Part shown: positions 46,107-58,151 of the stretch, one piece after another | How positions within the stretch are numbered: the first letter of the stretch is position 1 | Layout: the number at the start of each line of letters is the position of its first letter | Source of the DNA: Fasciola hepatica | Lineage: Eukaryota > Platyhelminthes > Trematoda > Plagiorchiida > Fasciolidae | Length of the DNA: 64,000 nt | NCBI GenBank assembly: GCA_948099385.1 | Contig: CANUEZ040000071.1 | Span: 1,860,001 to 1,924,000, forward strand | Reading direction: 5' to 3' | Made by a program: the position numbers and the translations under genes | Notes under the pieces: model-generated | What the model was told of the DNA's origin: nothing | Seen by the model: only the letters and a program-made list of their open reading frames with translations | The model's database searches: none

Positions 46107-48905
46107 GTCTATGGTGGGAACTTGACTTCTGTATGTTGGGATTGGAGTGCCGTTAGCGGCTTGCAGTGTTAGAGATATGGGGGAGACAATGGACTGTTTT
46201 GAAACCGGCATTATGCTGTCCTGCTCTCCTGTGTCGATTAGGAAACGCATACCGGTAGTCCTGTCTTTCACGTAAATGAGGTGACTAGGAACAGGGGCGC
46301 CCAAGGAGGTCGTTGTCATCATCGCTCGGTCTAGCAGTCTCCCTGGCGAGTGCGGTAAGTACAAGGCTGTTTGCATTTACGCGCCTTGGATCCGAAACGG
46401 TAGTGAAAATAACACTCGCCGGATTGTGCGTTTGCTCTCGGGGCGTTCGGGGTAGAACGGCGACGGCTTTGGCTTCGTGAACGCAGACTGTTGATGGTGG
46501 TCTCGTGCTTTTCAACCACTTGTCTTAAACGGCGCACCTTCTGGTATAGCATCCGAGTGTCAGAGCTGTTTTCAGGTGCGTTGTGTTGGGCGGTTGTAGA
46601 CGCAGAGATAACAGCAGGATCTGATGAGGCAACAGCGCTCTTGGTGAATGCATGGAACTGTGGAGCAAAAGCAAGTGCCTACTTGAGGACATTGTCTGCG
46701 GCCCCGGCACACTTTTCCAAGATCTGACCTTGTATTAGAACGGCAACTATGCTCTGAGCACTTGGTGGAAGCCGCTGCATCCATAGCTGACTCAAGACTG
46801 CGTCGTCCATGGATGCCGTACCTACCAATGAACGTAGCTTCCGTGACAACTGCGGTGGGGTCATATCTCCCAACTGAATTTCGGAGAGAACGTGTTGGAT
46901 ACGTACTCTTCCGACGCTGCCACACGTTTGATCAGAGCTTCCCAGAAGGTCTCGTACGGGTTGTGATCCGGTCGGTTCATAACGATATCCCGGATTTGCG
47001 GAGTCATACTAGCAGGGATTGCTGAGAGCTGTTTGTTGTATCTGAACTGCTGGCCGGATATGCCAGCCTCCTGGAAACGAGACTCAAGGATGGCAATGAA
47101 CACCTCCGGATCTTCCGGTATGAAGTCTGATATTTTCGTGTGCGGTGCATGGCACTCCGGTTCATACACTGGCTTAGACTCGTTATTCATTGTGAGATAG
47201 GTACTCTGTGGAAGTGAACTAGCCTGGAATTCCAAAAAATTGTTGGTAACGCCTGGTATACGAAATCTCGGAATCAATGATACTAAAAACTGACCGACAC
47301 AATAATGACGATGAAAACAGAAACGTGTACGGAGTTAAAAAAAATTGCCCAACAGGGATACGAAAAAGTGACTAAAATAATCTAATTAATGTTAGATCGA
47401 ATATACGGCCGGCCAAAGGAAGGAAAAACTACGGAAGACGTGACCTGACTGGATCAATTCGGTGGGGTTAATCAACAATTAGAAATGGAACAGGTTCAGC
47501 AGCCATTGGAGGGCATTCTCCCTCAGCTTCTACGATCGCGTTCGTCGACGAAGTCAACAAGAAAAGACCTTAGAGTGCCAACCGTGTGTACTCTCACAGG
47601 GCCTGAGTACAGAGACCGCACGCTGACGTGTGCCGAGGTAGTGAGTCGGAAGTAGCGCTTGCGGTTGCCACGTGCGCGAAACGTACCGTTAAACAAGTGA
47701 TGGACAGAGTGTGATCGGCTGATCATTATAAGCTGATTCCCACCACAGATGCGTCCACCACGGCTGTCGGTGCAGTTTGCCGCCAGAAGATTCATGATGA
47801 ACTTCAACCATTCTCCTTTTTTCGAGATATTTCAGCCGGCACAAACACGCGGTAGCTCTTTCTCTCGAGAACGCCTCTGAATTCATTTGGCCGTTCAACA
47901 TTTCCGTCGTCCTCTTTAGCACTACCGGAATTTCCTCTTCCAAATGAAGATGATTGGGGCCGCATACGAACGAGGACTTTCGCTTTTGGGCTCGAACGTG
48001 CATTAGTCGCAAACTTACCAAAGTTCGTCGTCACGTGTTTCCTTGTCCATTCCAGTTCCTTCCTGATTATACACGTTTTTCTCACTTTCACTTGGTTCTT
48101 TTCCATGTGCAGATGGATTCCATGATATACTCACTTGTGTTGACCACTTTACTCGTTGGCCAGTGGCCATCCCTATTTTTGATGTATCTAGTTAAACTGA
48201 TTTTAAGACATTTTTGTGTCGTTGGATTTCTATATTTGGCTTTCCCAACGTAATCCCCGCTGATAAAGGTGCTTAATGCCAGTCCAAGCTTCCCCGTGAT
48301 TTTACCTCTCCCCTTGGATGTAAACACATTCGCACGACTGCTTATCATCCCGCATCAAATTGACTAGTCGTCAGCTGAAATCCTCCCTCACATGTGCTTC
48401 CAATACCAACAAGTGAACCGACCCGCTTTCTTTAATCATGTTGCACATTCGTACTACCAAAAAGGAAAATTTTGTATTCTGTCCCGCTGACTTAGTATTT
48501 GGTACCTCTCTTCAATTACCTGATGAGATTTTTAATTCTACAAATAACATTGTTGATCCATTTAATTTTGTTCGTCATATACAATCTGTCATAACTCATC
48601 GTATAATTCCCATTCGTCGGAATTGAGCACATGTTCTTACGTTTTTTGTACGTTGGGATTCCGTTGAACGCCCACTTCAAATTTATTCAGGATCCTATCG
48701 TGTCATCTCCCGTAATGACAGATTCTTTGTCATTGATAAAGCTGGGATACTCGATCCCGTCAGCACAGACCTCTCAAAGGTAGCTTATCTTGATAAAGAT
48801 CACGATGATCCCGGAATCCCTCCCAAAACCACCCGTTCATGTTCCAGACTCATCTGAGACCAGTAATTCTTCAAGTCCTCATTCCTCACCACAAACTGCC
48901 ATACT
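46107..48905 (-). repeat. Inner inverted duplication, right arm
   Basis: Reverse-complement partner of 40620-43437. The left edge lies inside a protease sequence and the right edge inside the integrase C-terminal tail. It lacks 13 bases relative to the left arm near 48367. Similarity fades over about 15 bases at the right edge. Confidence 0.95.
46109..47190 (-). pseudogene. G2 gag and protease (right copy)
   Basis: Mirror of the left copy, with the same frameshift and same stop: gag from ATG at 47190 down to about 46331, then protease with DTG at about 46227-46235. The protease ends at the duplication edge, where it abuts the RT remnant from the loop in the opposite orientation. Sharing of the same disabling mutations shows that the duplication happened after the element had already decayed. 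Confidence 0.85.
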
Positions 48906-48965
48906 TTCTGGTAGGATGATTACTAAACCAGTTCGTTTGCCATCCCGTTATTCCTTCACTTTTTT
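47700..48965 (+). pseudogene. G2 RNase H-integrase fragment (right copy)
   Basis: Plus-strand mirror of the left copy: TTDASTTAVGAVC (about 47740), ISAGTNTR then LAVQHFRR, WARTCIS and KVRRH (about 47990), VDHFTRWPVAIP, PADKG and TTAYHPASN. The sequence is then interrupted by a 13-base deletion and a stop. The C-terminal SH3-like part (VRWDSVERPLQIYSGSYRVI) and ILDPVSTDLSKVAYL follow. Unlike the left copy it continues past the duplication edge to the natural end, with a SGRMITKPVRLPSRYS tail and then a stop. So the right side retains the original context of this end of the element. Confidence 0.8.
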
Positions 48966-49017
48966 ACCCTTCCTCGAGCAACTACATCTGATCAACCGGT
49001 GCTCTGAGACGGGGGTA

Positions 49018-49429
49018 TTGTTGTGTATACACTGGTTTTTGGTACCATCTCAACACTCATTATTTGGCACTTATTCAATCTCTTTTTCTGTCCACGATTC
49101 ACGATCGATACGATCATAACCATATCAGGCGATCCACACGCAAACCGCCAGTCGATCGCACGTACCCACACAGTCATTTCTATTTCTGCTCTTTGATGTT
49201 CGGTCCAAACAGTCGCACGCGTAGTCAAACCGTCACACACACACACACACACACTCGCACGTTATTGACAATCCGGTTACATGTTTTTGCCCTTGCTAAC
49301 CCACACCTGCGCTTGGGGTATGTCTGTGTTGTACATATTTGACTGTTGACTAGCTAAGACAATACACGTTACCAAGCCGACGCGGCGTCGTGTCGTTCTC
49401 TCGAGTTAAATGGTTGGGCATGTAGGGAA
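49018..49429 (+). other. Probable 3' flank or LTR of G2, with CA microsatellite
   Basis: A purine-rich GAGACGGGGG at about 49006-49015, shortly after the integrase end, is in the right place for a polypurine tract, so an LTR could begin about 49018. No second copy of this LTR was found in the window, so the call is tentative. A (CA)n tract lies at 49229-49252. Confidence 0.35.
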
Positions 49430-49840
49430 TACTAATGTGACGTTCCATTGGATACCGAATCTCTGCTACTCTCAACGCACCTTCGGTTCGTCATCAGCTT
49501 TGGCAAACTCGATAAGGTTAATAGCATCCCGCCAAATAATAGAACAGTCCTAAGTGATGCCAACATGTGCATCATACACGAATGCTGCGATGTTTCCAGC
49601 CACCGTTTTGTCGACGCCGATTTCGTACCCATGGCTGGTAAATTGGACATTGCTAACTGAAGTGTTCCATGATGGATCCCATCACTGAAATAAGCTGGTT
49701 CAAACTGCGTCCGCTGCTGTCGGATGACTGGCTGCAGTGACTCTGCTGAAAATGTCGTGATGGTTCTTGAAACAGTGCATCCAAAATGAATAAAGGCATC
49801 GCCGAATCATTAAGGTGCTTCGCGATTCTATGCTCCAATT
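49430..49840 (-). pseudogene. Gag N-terminal fragment of a K02A2.6-type gypsy element
   Basis: Minus strand: a Gln/Ser-rich start (LFQEPSRHFQQSHCSQSSDS) followed in another frame by NIAAFVYDAHVGIT then LIEFAKADDEPKVR. This resembles the gag motif I..F.YDpdaG.TF..W...DLF...LdD..KVR of K02A2.6-like elements. Stops and frame changes occur. It might come from a G1 relative, since G1 here lacks a plus-strand gag. Confidence 0.45.
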
Positions 49841-52800
49841 TGTCTACGAATTATTTGAACAATCCATTTACTTTGGAATTCCCCAAGGCACCATCCCGCT
49901 AACGTAAATCAGAAGGCCAAGACAGCACGTTCGAGGACAGCATGTTGAGTTGGATGAACGACAGGCTATTCCAAACGAAAATATAATAACCTTCCAGTTT
50001 TGTGTCTACCCGTGGGGCCTGGCTGACTAAGTTTTTCCTCTAGTTATTTTGGACTATTTTTTTTCAATGTTCACACAGCTGTTTCAGTCACATGGGTGAG
50101 TGGAAGCGCGTTGGTTGTATGACCCGGCTTGACACGTCCAGTCGATTGGTAGTTCAGCTTTAAACGGGCTGTTGCAACTCCCCGACAGATACTTTAGACC
50201 ATAATAATCGCAAGTAATATATTAATCCGTGCGACTACATGACGAGTAATATTTTTAGTATTTCAATTACAGTGGACGGTCTCATCAGAACAAGTCTGAC
50301 GTTCAAATATACGATACCGATTGTGGGCCTTGATGCGCTCAAGAAAAGAGTTGGTGAAGCGTGATTTTGAGCAAACAAAATTTAACAAACAGAGCCCCTT
50401 GTACGCTTCTGTTAAACAATATGCATATAAATGTTATAAACCTATATTGAATTCTGCTTGTTAGAACCAATTCTTCTGTCGCGAAAATAGACTTGTCAAT
50501 AGAATGTGTTATTTACCAGATGGTGATTACTAATACCGGGGAAGTATTTTGAGCGTACCTGACATCCAAAGTTGTTCTTAATCATCAATCATGAAAGGTC
50601 TGCGCTTCTAACTATGCATTTTTATGATATTCGGACATTTCTCAAATCGAGTCATATGCATTTTGTGTTCAGAAATGCCCTAGACATAATTTAGAGGCCG
50701 AAACTGACAACTTACTGCTCACATGCGCTTCAATAGCCGAGTATTGAAAAACTAGGAAGTCAGTAATGATGTTTTCAAAAGCGTCACTCACAAAATGATC
50801 TATGTACCCGGACTGGGCTGAGTTCACCTTGGTGAATGAAACATTGTCAGACAACATACATGCTCTGTACACGCTAAAAAATGAAGTATTTGTACTTGTG
50901 TTTTATAAATCGTGAAACACAAAATGGATGGGACACACAATGAGATATGATGCTCGTGGATGTTTTTTGGAGACTGCCTCGCCGATGCCCGTCCAACACC
51001 GTTATTTTCTGAGTGCATGACGTGCGCATGCCATTTGAACACGTTGCGTTCATGAACGTAAATTGGATTCAACCTGGGAATATATATTACAAAATGTTTA
51101 ACGTAACTGTTAGTTATCATTCGTGCGCGTTTACCTTAACATGGCTTGGTTTTTATCTGGTATGTTCGGGCTTGTTACATTGAGGGTTGGATGCTTCAAT
51201 ATACGAAGACGTAGGAAGAATCTCATTACACATAGCTTCATCTGCCAAAATCGTCGGTGCAGTTTTGCGCACGGGCAGCCCAGAGACGATCTATTGTCGG
51301 CATTGTACGTCCCCATTAATTGTCCTTGCGCCTGAAGACAACTCCAACCGAAACTCAAATTGCTAACCTAGGAGAACGGTTGACTACGGCACCGGCCGAT
51401 CTCGTTTGAACAGCCACAAGCCAACTGTGAATCTCCTTGGGTTGCGTGACAAATAAGCTGAGGGAACAAGGCGACAAGAATCAAGGCCCGATCCGGACTA
51501 AACACTGTTTCAGCAAGTCTAAGCTGAAAGCACAGAGCTGTTTTACTGGTCACTGCATTGACGTTAAAAACCAACCATTGTTTTGCAATGAAATGGTTGT
51601 CACTGCATAGCAGCAACGTTTACGAACGTTAGGAGAGCTGAAACATGATTAATGACCTTGGGTATAATAGAGGTAAAAGACATGGCGATGTGAAGGTGAA
51701 CGTGTGATGCGGAATTCATGGTTCACTCATGACTAATCCTGAGTTTCTTCCCGACAAGGTGCATGGATGCATCTGTCTGTTTTGGATGAAGAACAGACCT
51801 GATGACCTTGAGAGCCGTGCTGAAAATAAACACGACACGTGTGCAATCATTGCGACACTTGCCTATCGTATCAAACACAGCAGTTTAAAGGAATTCTCTT
51901 TTGGAAGAAAAGCACACCCGTGGTCTCGCAAATTTTATTTCACAAAATCAATCAGTACTTGTACGGGTAAACATCCACTCCCGAATGACAATAATTCCAA
52001 AGCCATTCTGTGGTGGTTGTTCACATCACATAATATCTAAGAGTTGGATGAAGAATGAGAGGTTCGGATGATATCCTCCAGGTTACTTCACTGAAACACG
52101 TTGTTTACTTTGAACGTTATTTTTTCATTTCACACTAGGTAAAGCATATCAGATTTGCCATACTAATCTCAAATGATATATTTTGACTATAGTATAGCCA
52201 GCCCCATTTGACGAATTTCGGACGTGAAAATGTATTCGCCTTTCCTTGTCCTCATAGGTCACGACGTATGTTAAGACTTCATAATAATGTCATATTCCAT
52301 GCACTAGAATTTTTTTCTTCATTGTCTGGAAAATTCTCTGCCATATAGGGAGATTTTCTCATTGTCCTTGGACTGCAAGTTATTCAACGATGATTTTGTG
52401 CATAGGACGGGACTTATCATAAGTTCATTAGTTGGAGAGTTTTTGAATGGAATCCAGTTTATTGCTTTATTTGAAAAAATGTACATCAGAACAAATAACG
52501 TAACAACTTGAACACTGGACACCACACAATGCAAAGTTGGCAAGTCCTACCGACTTTTCATTTAGATTTCAACAATTAAACTGTATCATCAGAGATTCAT
52601 TGTGCGATGGAACTGCCAGTGTGCCATATTCCAATCAAAGGTCGTTTGTTTTTTGGCGTGCCTACCAAAGGAATAACTCTTTGAGCTATCATTATGTGAA
52701 ACATTTGACAAACACATTGGTTTACCGGTGCGCTTTGACAGACTTCTATAAACTATCAAAACACAATGGCCATTTGACTAGATATATACGATTTCCGAAC

Positions 52801-54066
52801 CTGTATCTACCGTTTCTGCTTTCGATGCAATTCGACTGACAGTCGGAACGATGAAAGGAAACATGACAATGTCCGAGAAATCAATCAGACCGATGTGCCG
52901 AAATGTCCCCAGTAAGGTGAAACGTTTTAGTCTAACTTATGTACGTGTGCGTGCCACTTACAGGAGCTTCCATCGTGTTTCAGATCTCAGACGAGCTCCA
53001 AGCAAACTATCAGTCATGACATTTCTTTCATTATAGAAACTCTCTGATTGATCTGTATTTATATCATTGGTGCTCTGCTAGACGATTTCAACGCTGACCC
53101 CATATAACTCCAAATTACGCGCACCCAAGATGTTTGCGCATAGTGGAGTAAACAAACTACAGTTAACCACGCCAAATGTCGGACTCAGTGCCTATGATAT
53201 CGTTAGAAACGCGAATAAAAGGCTATGGGTTTGCACAATCGGGCCTAATTTTCAGTTAACCTGGTTAGGCAAGAGTCTGCAAAATACCTTACCCTTATTG
53301 ATACGTTCCTTTACTGTATCGGAGGAGGGGGTTAATTTATTGCGTGTTAAATCTGCCACTGAATTCCTTTGGACAAACGACATTTTCTCCTAGTACGCCA
53401 TATACCAACTGGAGGAAATCCTACGTGAACCAGTTATCTAGTTAGTGAAATATAAGAATCAAATGGTAACATTTAGACTACCTCAGCTAAGTTCGTTCTA
53501 TTTCGGTGGAGCTCATGAAAGAACGCCGAACGTTTTATTGAGATTAACCAGTTCATCCCGCTGTGAGAATAAGGCAACACGATTATCGGCCAGGTGTGTG
53601 AACTTGTGATGAAGGTCAAAAGAAGATGATTTTAAATGGCTCCAGTTCAGTATTCATTTTATATATTTTCCAATAGAAGTCTGTTGGTGGTGTTGTTCAT
53701 AAATTGTTTGTATTACCTATCATAATCTAAGTATTTCTGCATGATTACTGAAGACAAAGCTATTCACGCTCATGTGGTTGAAATAAATTAGCCACACGTG
53801 AGAACTAGTTAGGATTCAGTTCAACTCTTATTTGGTTATTTCCCTTTGGATCCATGCGGAACACAAGAATGTGGTTTATTTTGTACAGAAAAGGAAGGCA
53901 GTTTCTCTTGGCTTGATAACTAACTGGTATCTGCGTGCACGATTACGAGGTGAACATGAGACATGGTCATTTATTTCATGTTTCCGTTGAGTCTCATTAT
54001 TCCGTATCAGCTTATGTTAAAAGTCGATTTTGGTCAACTCAGTAAATACGACAAAGTAAAAGAATT

Positions 54067-54069
<3 letters not shown>
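49841..54069. other. No recognised gene
   Basis: About 4.2 kb of single-copy-looking DNA inside the outer inverted pair. Frames such as 51729-52040 (103 codons), 52537-52839 (100 codons, plus) and 50824-51120 (98 codons, minus) have no recognised domain and no convincing splice pair. Confidence 0.4.

Positions 54070-54105
<36 letters not shown>
54070..54105. repeat. (TA)n microsatellite
   Basis: Uninterrupted TA run of about 17 units. Confidence 0.95.
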
Positions 54106-54107
<2 letters not shown>

Positions 54108-54159
54108 AATTATTTGCAAGCAGTGTGTGGGATTGATGAAACTTTGCTCAGCTGACTGT

Positions 54160-54345
54160 CTTTCAGAATCCATCTATCACCCACGAATCGCAGACAGTCC
54201 GACTAACCTCACGTTCGGTAGCATCCGACTCCAGTTTTGCTCTTGTTTAGGCTCATCATTCTTGCATATTCACCGTTGTGTCCAGGGTTTATTCCCGGTC
54301 ATTTCCCCCGATTGCGTGTCTCTTAGAACTGCGCCGCTATAATCC
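54160..54345 (-). mobile_element. tRNA-derived SINE with hammerhead-like core, older copy
   Basis: Same layout as the SINE at 20.2 kb, read on the minus strand: a degraded tRNA-like head with B-box remnant (ACCGGGAATAAACCCTGG, 54282-54299), hammerhead-like segment, then a tail with TGGATTCTGAAAGACAGTCA, which corresponds to the GTGGAGTCCAAAGGACAGTTA tail. It is more diverged than the 20.2 kb copy. Confidence 0.6.
54220..54262 (-). ncRNA. Hammerhead-like core, decayed copy
   Basis: Minus strand in order: ATGATGA (consensus CTGATGA), GCCTAAACAAGAGC (stem II GC-UC type with a 6-7 base loop), AAAAC (consensus GAAAC), TG, and GAGTC as cleavage triplet GUC. Stem I no longer pairs well. Taken with the 20.3 kb copy, the ancestral stem II can be inferred as GCUC / GAGC. 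Confidence 0.5.
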
Positions 54346-54604
54346 CGTTTAGGCTGAACCAAATCACCGAGTTCAGTTTGTTCACATGTCTTCTCCTTCG
54401 AAAACCATCCAATCCTGTTTTCTGGACATGGAGACAAGGCCACAGTCAGGCTGCATCGAAGCGAAGGCCTTATTTGATGGATTACATTCGATTGGAAGTA
54501 ATGGGACAGATACTGTGTTTCCATTTGAAGTTCTCGTACAATTCTAGTTTTCACAAAGGGTAACATCTAAACAAACCTAACTCGGTGATCCGGATCAGCT
54601 TCAT

Positions 54605-54680
54605 GGGAGTAGAGTGGTACAGTGGTAACAAACACGCGCCTTAACGGTGGGAAGGCATGAGTTCGAATCCTGGATGTGGC
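54605..54680 (+). mobile_element. tRNA-like SINE head
   Basis: A box TGGTACAGTGGT (54615-54626) and B box GAGTTCGAATCC (54659-54670) at a normal spacing. I could not pair a full tRNA acceptor stem, so it is called a SINE head and not a tRNA gene. Its tail is not readable. Confidence 0.55.
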
Positions 54681-56759
54681 GGAAGTTATACTTGAGACGC
54701 CTCGGCTTTGTCATCTCCGTGGATGGATTAGCCCCACTTATTGGATGACTGTGTCGTGCTTATTTCAGTACTCTATGTTTGTACAGAATTCATTTGCCCA
54801 AATATTTCATATTTATGGGATAATAAATCTGAATATTCGTGTCATAACATTTGAGCTCTCAACCAGTGGAAATGTTTCCAGTAGTAAAAGTGAGCATGAT
54901 TTGGAAGGGATGAATTAGACTTGCTTTTGCGAATCTCATTTCAAATTTCTATGTTGAAATAGAACATGTTTTTATTCAACGTTCCTCACCTACGCGAATA
55001 AATCAATTTTGCAAGGGCCGTAAAAATTGACATTTTGTTCAACTTATTCCTGCTCCGTGCTTTACATCCTCAATGCTAGTTGCTAAAAAGAATCTTTGTA
55101 AAATCTAGGTTTTCGTTGTGTTCATTGTGAATTGGATTCTTGTGTCTATCCTCTGCTTTATCCAGTATAATCTATTTCTCCACAGAGCATATACTTATAC
55201 ACATTTGCGATTCCATTAGGGTGGAAACTTCGTACACAGCCCAATATTCGGATGAATATGGTGGTACTCATTGGAAGCTTAGAGAACAAAACATTCACCG
55301 ACTTACTATTTCTTGCATTGTTTGTAACAGCCGTTGTTCCACTCAAGCAACAGAGACTGTAGTCGTATTTTTTCTGTATGTTTGTATGTCTGTTTCTCTG
55401 ACTGTCTTTAGTCTGTGTGTACGTATGCGTGTGCGCATGTATGTATACCCGTCTCCCTATCTGTGTGTCTTTCTGGTTGTTAGTATGTCTATCCATGTGT
55501 CTGCACATCGCATTTTACCTGTTTATTGTTCAGCTAACCATACTTTCAATAAGTGTAACGGGGCAACATCAAACAGATATACTGAATATTGGTGATTTGT
55601 GCTTACTCCGCAATAATTCTGGAATAATTATTGGTAAAATGTTCCGGGTTATCCTTGGAAACTACCGGCATATCGAGCAATATTACGGTCTGGTTTATCT
55701 AAGAAAAATAAAAGTACAAATGGCCTTTAGAAAGCCCTAGAAGTATTTACCATCTCGGTGTTAGGACTTATCGGCAGTCCGCCTAACTCAAATAGGTCCC
55801 CGAAGCTGGGATGTATGCCAAACACCTGACCGGGATGATATCCGCGTTGGATGTCATAAGTTTTAATGAAGACATTATTGCATGAGCTGGTGTCCATCTG
55901 GCAGTGATTATTGTACTTTATTTAATTGCCACCCCTACGGCGATCAAGCCGTAGACGAACAAACGGAGTGGTTAATTAATCCTCAATGATACTGTACAAT
56001 GTTTCCGAATGTATAAAAAGAACACATCCAGCAACTTATTTTCATGGACATCATATGTTTTTGTCAGATGTAGTTCACTACAGAAAGGCTCTCATTTTGT
56101 CAGTTATTCAGCTTTTTAGTGCTAAAATGCACTTATCAAACAAATTGATTTGTTGAGATATTCCTACTCGATAAAAATCCAAAACACTATCCATATATAT
56201 TAATGTAATTCATCATTCTGATGCACCAGGGGACTCACATCTTGGTATCTAACAGATAGCGGAATGTTGTGCCTATTACCGCAACCCATCTCTCAAAATA
56301 CTTGTGGACGAACGCTCTATCATGCCGCGATATTACGAATCGACCGAAGACGGCCAGTTCCGGTAACCTTATCATTGGATTGCCAGAATCACAAAGTTTC
56401 CTCGCCCACCCGCACGAAAATCTGGACCACGCTGAACCATCATAATAAGCTGAACGATGTAGCTATGAAATGCTTCCGTGTTTCAAACTAGTGTTTTCAA
56501 CGTCAGAAAAACGTTCTCGAAAAAGTATCCATAAAATTATTTTAGATGTGAACCTGTTCCCGTATGAATCATTCAATCTTAGGACGTGAGTCTACCAATT
56601 TCATCTTTTATTGATGTGAAAAATGGTCGCCCATACAAAATACTGGTTTTGTATGTCATCTGACTGTGCTCTTATAAATGAAGATTCACACCATTCACAG
56701 GAAATCTGTTATCCAGGATTTGGACAGGGGACATTTCCCACAAACCTCGCATAATTCAA
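54681..56759. other. No recognised gene
   Basis: A 151-codon frame (55140-55595) is inflated by a TG/TC-rich stretch (about 55376-55500) and its opposite strand is open too, so I treat it as low-complexity. The remainder up to the outer-arm breakpoint has no recognised content. Confidence 0.4.
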
Positions 56760-57616
56760 CTGTGGAAGGTTGCAAAAAGACAAACCAGTCTTTTCATAAG
56801 GTTTTATTAGGTGACGAAAAAGAACCTGATTTCTCAAATGTGAGACAATCAGCTCACTTGGAACTCAAAGCTGTTTCATGGCTGTGGATGGTGTTCTTCT
56901 GAGCCAGCTCAAGTTTCAAAACTTCCGGTTGCATCGCTCTCCGTCAATAATTTCGTAACCGTCATCTATATATCCCACTCTACACGATCGCAATAAGCTC
57001 TCATGAGTCGTAGACGCAATAACGACGTCTATTTTTGATAAGAGCGCAAGCTATAATGCTACCAATCGCAGTCCTGAGCGTGTACTCCTTCAAGTAACCC
57101 TGGATAAATTTAAAGAAGCATCGAAAACATTACCACCGGATGCTACTCTCTTTCATCTTTTATGTTCATTCTATATGGACATGATAAACATGCCAACCCT
57201 TATTCGTGTAGGACAACAGGCAGATTCAGCCCTTACTCTTGGGTCCTTCTACATGTGCTTCGCCTTCTGCAGAGTCGCTTTCATAATTCTAGCACTACCG
57301 CCCTGTTGACGCTCTCATCAAATCATTTTGCGAAGTTTCACTTACACCCATTCGGGAAACGTTGAGGATACGGCTTCTGGTTCTGCTGGCAGTGTCAGTG
57401 CTTTTAATGGAAAAGACTGGGAAGATGCTGCTAAAATGTATCTCAGATGACACTCGCTTATGCACAGTGTGACTTAGGTGTTAGTACAAAGTAAACAGTC
57501 ACCATCACGACAGACGCACTTTGTTTTTTCGGTGCTTGCGCTCACCAAATGGAGTTGAAAAGAAACGAACTATAATCGTATAGCTCTCACAGTAATTTGT
57601 TGGCAGGGCTTGGAAT

Positions 57617-57752
57617 TATTGGAATTTCGCTTGGCTGGTAGCCTTTTGGACTCCACATTTCTCCCACAAGCGTCCGGGGTTTGAACTCGAGCCTTTACAC
57701 CATAAAGGCATGTGTTTGTGTGTGTTTCCATTGCACTACTCCACTGGTCCGT
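57617..57752 (-). mobile_element. tRNA-derived SINE (mirror copy)
   Basis: Mirror of 39530-39665, with a single-base change in the B box (GAGTTCAAACCCC versus a GAGTTCAAACCCC with adjacent C-to-G change). Same deletion of the hammerhead part. Confidence 0.7.
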
Positions 57753-58151
57753 ATCACCATATTTGTTCAGATGTAGTCCTATTTTACAACCATCACTGCA
57801 CGACCGTTTCACACAGAGACGAGGCCATCGTACCATTAGCTCCGAAAGACCACTTTCCATCAAGTCCCCCCGCAAGTCTTGTGCTTTTGAGTGCAAGGTG
57901 GGTCGCTATTTCTCAGTAAGCAGGAGGATCAGGAGGAAGAGGAGGATCATATCAATCATAGTTCAATGAGCCATCAATGATGGGGATGCACACAAATATG
58001 TCGTTTACACCGGAGCAACCCCCCAGAAAGTGATCATGTATTCGTTTAAACCAAGCCGCTTATATACGGAAACAAGACTAGTGACGAGAAGTGCACCTAC
58101 CGCGAGTATTCTTGGGGAACGTGGAATCATGTGGTCACAAAGCATTTCAGA

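Noticed and set aside
54605..54680. Functional tRNA gene
   Set aside because: A and B boxes are present but no acceptor or anticodon stem could be paired; a SINE head is more likely.
55140..55595. 151-codon open frame
   Set aside because: Much of it is TG/TC-rich low-complexity sequence, and the complementary strand is open as well; no domain or splice support.
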